A stretch of DNA of 64,000 nucleotides, from the NCBI GenBank assembly GCA_944548615.1, contig OX155973.1, forward strand, positions 22,221,386 to 22,285,385, in the 5' to 3' direction. Made by a program: the position numbers and the translations under genes. The stretch is from Micropterix aruncella (lineage: Eukaryota; Arthropoda; Insecta; Lepidoptera; Micropterigidae). Under the pieces are notes generated by a model, which saw nothing but the letters and a program-made list of their open reading frames with translations, ran no database searches and was not told the DNA's origin. Of the stretch, positions 58,801 through 64,000 are shown in pieces. Position 1 is the first letter of the stretch, and each line of letters opens with the position of its first letter.

Positions 58801-61800
58801 CAAGAAGACACTCACAAATAACGGTAATATAGTCAAATTGGCATGTAAATACATATGCAGTAAAAATATAACCCTTCTTTTGGCAGTCAGGAAATAAATC
58901 ATAGCACTTAGTACTAACCGAACCACTCTCATAATTTCACCACAAGTAAAAAGTTTTACCGCCCAACGAAGTGGCCACGAGACAGCTAGTATGATAATAA
59001 ACCCGCCCATTGTGAAATTTCATAATAAAGAGTAGAAACAAACAAACTGTCCCTGCCTTATTACCATGTTTTCATTCATCAATGATCAGTTTTACCTTTA
59101 AATACAACGTACAGGTCAGGTTGACAGGAACAAAGATGCTTTGAAGAAGAAATATCAAGTCAGAAATGAAGAAGTCTTGATGAAGAAATATAGACGACAA
59201 TAAAGAACCGCAAACTCCGTCAAACTGCATCATCTCGAAAGATACAACAATACACATTCAATAATTGTAAGCATAATAGTTAGAGGAAGAGGTCCAGGAT
59301 GGAGAAGAACATCTTGGTTTCGTAATCTATGCGAATGGAGAAATCTACCGCTTTGAGCGGTAGCCAAGTTGTAATAGTTAATATGATACCAATGTTCGGT
59401 AGAGTGTCTTTTAAAGTGTCTTCAAAATAGGTAGGATACTCAAAAGCAAAAATCTTGTAAAATCTACCTGTTACTTACAATAATGTTTGTATATTACTAA
59501 CTATTGTATATTTTAACATGTCCAAGAGCAGTAAATTCACCAATTACGTATACGAATGTAATGTAGCGAAAATGGCAAGAAGAAAGGTTTGAATTAGCTA
59601 GTTCACAACGTACCTCCGACGATGAAGACGAGCAGCCTTGGAACATTTTTAATGGTTTGTTGCGCCTTATCCTTGTGCCAGTGTCCGTACCGAGCGCTGA
59701 AAGAGAAATAATTACAGATTATATTTATTTCTAAGGTTAACTTTTTGCTAGTCCATTAACTTAGCGAGGCTCAGGTGGGACTTCTTACCTGGTTGGTGCA
59801 TGGTATCCAGTGGACTGCGCCCTGCCCGCCAGGAATGGGAAGTGTTTCTGATCCAACTTTTCCTCGATCGCATCTTCCATTATGTCCTAAAATAATAATC
59901 AATCGATTTGGATTGCTACAAAAATAAAAGGCTATTTGGTTCCGATTTCGGCTATTGACAAGTAGCGATTGTTTAGATGTAGTTACCCATAGAATAAAAC
60001 TCACGATGGCTTGTTTTCAAACATCAAAAATTTCTTTGTAGGGGGTGTTAGTGCACGCATACTAATGTAGAATGGTGGCTTATTCAATGAAGGCGACTTT
60101 TTTTGCATATAATTACCTAATTGCATAAATACAGAGATCGACCGCCCGCGAGTTGTCGCAATAGGAAAACCACCGATCGGTGGTATTAGCATTCCAGTGG
60201 TTAAAAGTCACCAGTTTAAATTGCTAATTGGTTTGAATTTCGACAATTGATCAGTGTCGATGTTGTTGTCGTCAAGTCATAATTAACAGTTGCTGATCGT
60301 TGTCAATCATTGCATTATTTAATAAAAAATAATTAACCTATTTGCAGACAAAGGCGGTTCTTTTTACAATATGCAATTTTTACCGAGCATTCCCGTATTT
60401 GGTGGTACACTCATCAGTTTAACCCTTTGCACTCGAGACCTTTTTTGCACGGGGCAAACCAGCAACTCAAGACTATTTTGGCTATATTAGGGAAGCGTTT
60501 TACAGGTAAAAATAAAATATAAACAGAGCTGCCATGGAATTCACCGAGCAAAAAATCGGGCCCATCATATATAATTATTACACTTCTGGGAGGTGAAACG
60601 GTGGATTCCGGACTAACGACCGGCTGTGGTAGGTTTAGGACATCTGTCTTGCCACATGTGAGCATTCACCTTACCACCCATTCACTCCCCCTTCGAAGCC
60701 ATAGAATTGAGATGCAGAAATCGCAGTTTTAGATAAAAAAAAAAATCTAGAAAGGAGTTGATTATTTTCCTGGAGAGATCAAGATCTTTAAAAAGGTGAA
60801 ACAGAGATTTAGCTGGCAGGCCACGAGCGCCTACTTCCACTGCGTGAAGGTGAACAGTTAAGCCGTTCCGGGTGACGGCATTTGCGAGATCATGGTATTT
60901 ATTTAATTTGTACTCGTGGTCTTTTGGGATATTTGATTCCCATGGAACAGTCAATTCTACGATAAGGGCCATCTTCCGAGATAGAGAGTAAACAGTTATA
61001 TCTGGACGCAGGGCTGTGCATCCGAGACTTTCAGGGAATTTATACTGCTTAGAGACCGAATCGACCTCCATAATCCAATCTGAAGCTTTCTCGATTATTG
61101 AGAAAGGTTTTGCAGTGAGATGTTTTTTGCCTTTAGAGCCATCCCGCACAAACTGTATTGGGGGTTTGGTCAATTTTTACCGAGCATTCCCGTATTTGGC
61201 GGTACACACATCAGTTTAACCCTTTGCACTCAAGACCTTTTTTGCATGGGCAAACCAGCAACTCAAGACTAGTTTGGCTATATTAGGGAAGCGCTTTACA
61301 GGTACTTTAAAATCATTTCGTATACGTATACAAATAATAAAATTTCACACATTTATTTATATTTACATTGAATACAACAAAATTAGTTAAATAAATATCT
61401 GTAATTAGTTTTAGTGTGATATTTAGTAAAACGATCCCCAAGATGCATCCTCAGTTTGTCAGGACACATATCACAATAATAGGAGATTTCTCGTCTGCCA
61501 CCAGGCTTGTTAGTCAGAGCAAACCTTGCAGTCCCTTTTTGCCCTTTTTAGACTGCTATTCTCACTGTCAGGACTGCTTCAGGCGAATGTAAAGCTGAGA
61601 CTAACTAAGTTAAGCTAAGAATTGACTTGGACGCAGGCGGAGCCAGGTCCTCGAAAGTAATTATGGTAGGAATATTTTATCACATATCGGAGATAAACAT
61701 ATTGAGTTCCAAACTACTTAGGCGCCATAACAATGCGGCTTGAGTGGACGCATTAGGGTGCTACCACAGCAATCGATCGATTATCGATCGATTTCATCGA

Positions 61801-63350
61801 TCTAGAATGGATCAATCGACGTCGTTTGTCAGTTGTTTGTTGCCAAACTAACAACTGACGATCGACGTCGACAGATCCATTCTATCGTCGATCGATGCAA
61901 TCGATTGATGATCGATCGATTGGTGTGGAAGCACCCTTAAACCGCCCGAGTGCCGTAGTGGCGCCGCTCGAGTGGATGCATTAAACAGCCCAGGCGCCAT
62001 AATAGCACTGCTAAGTGGACGCATTAAACTGCCCAGGCCAGGCGCTGTAGTGACACCGCTGGAGTGGACGCATTGAACTGCCCAGGCGCCGCTCAGGGTC
62101 GGTCACACACACGGGTGAAGACCCATCCGGCGGCCTCCATGCATGAAGTGCGAGCCCGGGCAGGACTCTGGCCTTAGGGCTAGTTTCCCCTAGTAGTCAA
62201 CCTTCTGGCGCTCCTGGACGGTCTGCGCACCGTGCGGCGTAAGCTAATCGATTGTGCATTCTGACTAACAGTCGGGGGAGTCTGGAAGCAGTACCGTTTC
62301 CTATAGAGCGGGGGTGGTTGCAGACCTTCGGCGACCGCTCTTGAAACGACCATCGGCTACCCGATCCTGGGTCAACAGACGGGCAGAGGACGCCGTGGTC
62401 CGTGATAGATTCGGTTTACACCGTTTCACCGATTCGTAAGGGAGAGGACCACGCAAGCGACCTCGAACTCGTAACAAGTCTAGAGACCGGAGTAATCTGA
62501 TCGCAATCGGAAGTAAGGGCGTGAGTGTAAGCCCGCTGGGTAACATACCTGGTTATCTCCCGAATTAGGCGTTGGCATCTTACGGGCATGTGGCGGAGCT
62601 TGACGGTGGACTGTTTTGTCCAAGTCTTCTGCGTTCACTTCGTGGGAGATAGAACGACTAATCGTTAAAACTTTCTGCGGTGACGAGTTCGCCCGTTGTA
62701 GTTGACAACTAAATTTGCCCAGGCGGCACCGCTCAAGTGGACGCATTAACTGCCCGGGCGCCATAGTGGCATCGCTTAAGAGGACGCATTAAACTGCCCA
62801 GGCGCCGAAGTTGCACCGCTTGAGTGGACGCATTAAACTGCCTAGGCGCCGTAGTGGCACCGCTCAAGTGGACGCATTAAACTGCCTGGGCGCCGTAGTG
62901 GCATCGCTCGAGAGGACCCATTAAACTGCCCAGGCGCCGAAGTTGCACCGCTCGAGTGGACGCATTAAACTGCCCAGACACCGTAGTGGCACCGCTCAAG
63001 TGAACGCATTAAACTGCACAGGCGTGGTAGCGACTCCGCTTGAGCGGACGCATTAAACTGTCTGGGCGCCATGGCGGCAGACAGTTTAATGGGTTTCAAC
63101 AGGTTTTCAGGGGCGGTTGGTGCAAGTTGCCCTAGGAGGATGTCTAGATAGAACGCAGATGGGTATACAAGTACAACAGTTGGGGGCTTCTCTGTCGATG
63201 CACGTTGCTAAATAGTCAATTCTGCAGTTAGTGGTACATAATTCTGCGCAATACGTTTACCTTAACTACAGGTGTCCAGCGCGACATTTGGTATGTTTGT
63301 TCTGTGATTCTCTCCTTGCGTGGAACTTGATACTGCTTCTTACGATTGCC
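55693..63350 (-). CDS. Rop: Rop / syntaxin-binding protein 1 (Munc18-1), C-terminal four exons
   Basis: Sec1/Munc18 protein that clasps syntaxin and SNARE bundles for synaptic vesicle fusion (cytosolic, at the presynaptic plasma membrane). Exons in transcription order: 63261-63350, 59789-59886, 59614-59696, 55693-55826. They join in frame into 134 residues and a TAA stop, against ~595 in full-length family members. Diagnostic blocks: [79 protein letters not shown] and [20 protein letters not shown]. All splice sites are canonical. Introns are 3374, 92 and 3787 nt, the long ones loaded with transposons and a minisatellite. The 5' part lies off the right edge. Looks functional. Confidence 0.95.
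55983..56183 (+). pseudogene. LINE RT-ORF C-terminal fragment in Rop intron
   Basis: [53 protein letters not shown] is the 'R....F......fYN.lP..ir......FK..lk..L....~Ys..ef' tail. Antisense to Rop. The AT-rich 56184-56450 next to it is its likely 3' UTR. Confidence 0.6.
56751..57509. mobile_element. pogo/Tigger-type MITE (759 bp) with TA TSD
   Basis: TIRs start CAGTACAACC and continue CTGTAATCCG on both ends (20 of the first 21 bases agree). TA at 56749-56750 and 57510-57511. The subterminal CCGGATTA motif recurs. It carries a nested piggyBac-like MITE. Non-coding. Confidence 0.88.
57039..57280. mobile_element. piggyBac-like MITE nested in the pogo MITE
   Basis: TTAA at 57035-57038 and 57281-57284. 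Inner ends CCCCGGGCGATTGGCC and GGGGCCGAGGCCTGAAGGG. Matches 47611-47871 over most of its length. Confidence 0.8.
57680..58212. other. Rop intron, nothing recognised
   Basis: AT-rich. A small repeat of GGCTAGTGTAA lies at 57925-57965. No coding or TIR signal. Confidence 0.45.
58213..59045 (+). mobile_element. SINE tail split by a Helitron
   Basis: 58213-58294 (ACACACACACATACCTACAA, GTTGGTTTGTAAGAGATAGTCA) and 58990-59045 (ATGATAATAAACCCGCCCAT, TGTGAAATTTCATAATA) are two halves of the SINE body seen intact at 19100-19365 and 26815-27070. Confidence 0.8.
58295..58989 (+). mobile_element. Non-autonomous Helitron, family B, inside a SINE
   Basis: Starts TCTATACTAATATTATAAAG after A and ends GACAGCTAG before T. 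695 bp. Collinear with 370-1053. It contains the GCCCAACGAAGTGG-C hairpin region. Confidence 0.87.
59270..59365 (+). pseudogene. RTE-type LINE fragment
   Basis: [24 protein letters not shown] corresponds to the '.Gkrg.GRRr.SWl.nL..W' element of RTE ORFs. Only about 30 codons remain. Confidence 0.6.
59614..59696 (-). CDS. Rop: Rop exon ([10 protein letters not shown])
   Basis: Encodes [29 protein letters not shown]. Acceptor CT at 59697-59698, donor AC at 59612-59613. Both split codons (AG|C and G|GA) fit the neighbours. Confidence 0.95.
59789..59886 (-). CDS. Rop: Rop exon ([18 protein letters not shown])
   Basis: Encodes [32 protein letters not shown]. Acceptor CT at 59887-59888, donor AC at 59787-59788. 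The intron to the next exon is only 92 nt. Confidence 0.95.
60374..60506. repeat. 132-bp direct repeat, left copy
   Basis: About 94% identical to 61171-61302: CAATTTTTACCGAGCATTCC, CAGTTTAACCCTTTGCACTC and GGCTATATTAGGGAAGCG. Brackets the RLE-type LINE piece at 60507-61170. Confidence 0.85.
60507..61173 (-). CDS. C-terminal RLE-like domain of a LINE (163 codons) with 3' UTR
   Basis: The minus-strand ORF at 60682-61173 reads, in parts, [98 protein letters not shown]. The RPD ... VELT ... K..KY spacing fits a PD-(D/E)XK restriction-like endonuclease, the kind found at the C-terminus of R2/NeSL-type LINEs. That assignment is my inference. No reverse transcriptase remains, so this is a 5'-truncated copy with an undamaged frame. 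60507-60681 is its 3' UTR, ending in a TTTATATTTTATTTTTACC tail. Related pieces lie at 8510-8735 and 17786-17998. Confidence 0.65.
61171..61302. repeat. 132-bp direct repeat, right copy
   Basis: Partner of 60374-60506. It spans the outer end of the piggyBac-like remnant, including its TTAA at 61216-61219. Confidence 0.85.
61216..61575 (-). pseudogene. piggyBac-like element, transposase C-terminus and 3' end
   Basis: TTAA followed by CCCTTTGCACTC at 61216 marks the terminus. Minus-strand coding: [35 protein letters not shown] then a stop. This is the Cys-rich tail of piggyBac transposases (rRe..YyC..CP..p.l....CF..YHt). Two of the expected cysteines are replaced (ARFAL for a CxxC, DRF for a CF) and the catalytic domain is missing. 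Confidence 0.7.
61756..61936. mobile_element. Foldback MITE with TTA TSD, inside the minisatellite
   Basis: GGGTGCTACCACAGCAATCG ... GATTGGTGTGGAAGCACCC, arms of ~80 bp. TTA at 61753-61755 and 61937-61939. Same family as 48500-48652. The target unit reads GTGGACGCATTAAAC in the other minisatellite copies. Confidence 0.85.
62089..62715 (-). mobile_element. U600 repeat inside the minisatellite
   Basis: The minus strand matches 40073-40663: GTTGTCAACTACAACGGGCG, AACTCGTCACCGCAGAAAGT, TTTAACGATTAGTCGTTCTA, then the internal blocks to GTGTGACCGACCCTGAGC. TGCCCAGGCG at 62079-62088 and 62716-62725 could be a TSD, but it is also the array's own period. Confidence 0.75.
63261..63350 (-). CDS. Rop: Rop exon ([20 protein letters not shown])
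   Basis: Encodes [30 protein letters not shown] in 30 complete codons. Acceptor CT at 63351-63352, donor GTAAACG. It is the most upstream Rop exon in the window. Confidence 0.93.
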
Positions 63351-63394
63351 CTGAAATAAAAATTTTAAAAAACACCAATAATAACAGTATATAA

Positions 63395-64000
63395 AGGGTC
63401 CGCCAAATAACTTTTTTTTTTTGAAAATGCTATAAAAAAAAAACTACTGAATATTTTTTCAAATTTCTTTTTTTATTTGAAAGTACAATCCCTCCGGTTA
63501 ATGATGGAAAATAATTTCATTCAAATGGCTGCCTCGGCTGGCCATGCAGTAGCCTACACGATGGGTCCAATTTTTAAGTACATTATCGATTGTGTGCAGC
63601 TGTATTTAACCAATGGCTTCACGAATATTGTCCTTTAAAGCGTCAATTGTCTCTGGTTTGTCGGCGTAACACTTATCTTTGACGGCACCCCACAAAAAGT
63701 AGTCCAACGGTGTCAAATCGCAGCTCCGAGGTGGCCAAACGACATCAGCTCTGCGGCTGATAATGCGATTTTCAAAAACAGGGCGCAAAACATCAAGTAT
63801 AGCGTTGGCTGTGTGGCACGTAGCGCCGTCCTGTTGAAACCAAATGTTGCCAATATCCTCCTCTTCAATTTCTGTGAACAAAAATTCGTTCAACATGGCC
63901 CGATAACGATCGCCATTGACGGTAACGGCCACTCCTTGCTCATTTTCGAAGAAAAATGGCCCAATTATGCCTCTGGACCAAAATCCGCACCAAACAGTGA
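63395..64000 (-). mobile_element. mariner (DD41D-type) element, cut by window edge
   Basis: The terminus AGGGTCCGCCAAATAACTTT begins next to TA at 63393-63394. It is followed by AT-rich non-coding sequence and the transposase ORF. The other end is off the window. Confidence 0.75.
63606..64000 (-). CDS. mariner-family transposase, C-terminal part (DD41D)
   Basis: Reading from the window edge: TVWCGFWSRGIIGPFFFENE, QGVAVTVNGDRYRAMLNEFL, IGNIWFQQDGATCHTANAIL, then WPPRSCDLTPLDYFLWGAVK, DKCYADKPETIDALKDNIRE. Second catalytic D in FQQDGA and third in TPLDYF, with 41 residues between, i.e. DD41D rather than the DD34D of Mos1-type mariners. The frame is open to the edge, and the stop lies after REAIG. 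In the Rop intron on the coding strand. Confidence 0.88.
   Translation of the reverse strand, partial: TVWCGFWSRGIIGPFFFENEQGVAVTVNGDRYRAMLNEFLFTEIEEEDIGNIWFQQDGATCHTANAILDVLRPVFENRIISRRADVVWPPRSCDLTPLDYFLWGAVKDKCYADKPETIDALKDNIREAIG

Larger units (their letters stand above)
61719..63085. repeat. Minisatellite, ~44-bp unit, in Rop intron
   Basis: At least twelve units of the form GTGGCACCGCTCAAGTGGAC-GCATTAAACTGCCCAGGCGC-CGTA, 60% or more GC in an AT-rich region, with scattered point changes. It is interrupted by the MITE at 61756-61936 and by a U600 copy at 62089-62715. Confidence 0.88.

Noticed and set aside
61940..63085. CRISPR array
   Set aside because: Contiguous ~44-bp tandem units with no unique spacers. 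A minisatellite in an intron of an animal gene.

Overview
This is an AT-rich insect window, almost certainly lepidopteran. The main clues are dense non-autonomous Helitrons starting TCTATACTAATATTATAAA or TCCTACTAATATTATAAA, tRNA-headed SINEs, RTE and CR1/jockey-type LINE debris, and Rop/Munc18 exons that read like other insect Rop proteins. No database search was possible. Family names rest on recognised protein motifs, terminal inverted repeats (TIRs) and target-site duplications (TSDs).

Two conserved host genes lie in tandem on the minus strand. (1) Argininosuccinate synthase covers about 1-23.8 kb. Eight exons join in frame with clean GT/AG sites into about 311 residues. The last ~75 residues run off the left edge, and the short first coding exon (the AYSGGLDTS part) was not found. 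(2) Rop/STXBP1 (Munc18-1, a syntaxin-binding SM protein) covers about 55.7-63.35 kb. Its last four coding exons are present (134 residues plus stop), and the gene continues off the right edge. The ~32 kb between them holds no intact host gene that I can recognise. It does hold a broken CLIP/trypsin-like serine protease copy (31.5-32.2 kb) and a broken Mutator-like/YqaJ-nuclease protein (29.6-30.8 kb).

Everything else is mobile-element archaeology, often with datable nesting. Notable items are an intact pogo/Tigger-type transposon (19971-22433, 572-aa DD35D transposase with a C-terminal zinc finger) inserted at TA into a LINE RT reading frame; a 988-aa EN+RT LINE ORF (12733-15699) in an ASS1 intron; two Penelope-like insertions with inverted terminal pieces and 9-bp or longer TSDs; an unclassified ~600-bp retroposon-like repeat present in five places (one with a 14-bp TSD); a fragment encoding an RLE-like nuclease domain, bracketed by 132-bp direct repeats inside a piggyBac-like terminus; and a ~44-bp minisatellite in a Rop intron, split by a TTA-targeted MITE and by the unclassified repeat. 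Several insertions can be checked from inside the window, because removing them restores either a reading frame or a paralogous empty site.

Layout: 0-24 kb is ASS1 with TE-filled introns. 24-29 kb is mostly unassigned, with MITEs, a SINE and a Helitron. 29-34 kb is degraded genes and LINE tails. 34-38 kb is AT-rich and sparse. 38-48 kb is a dense patchwork of LINE, PLE, MITE, Helitron and mariner. 48-55 kb is MITEs, the unclassified repeat, PLE, a mariner remnant and LINE tails. 55.7-64 kb is Rop with nested elements and the minisatellite, ending in a DD41D mariner transposase cut by the window edge.
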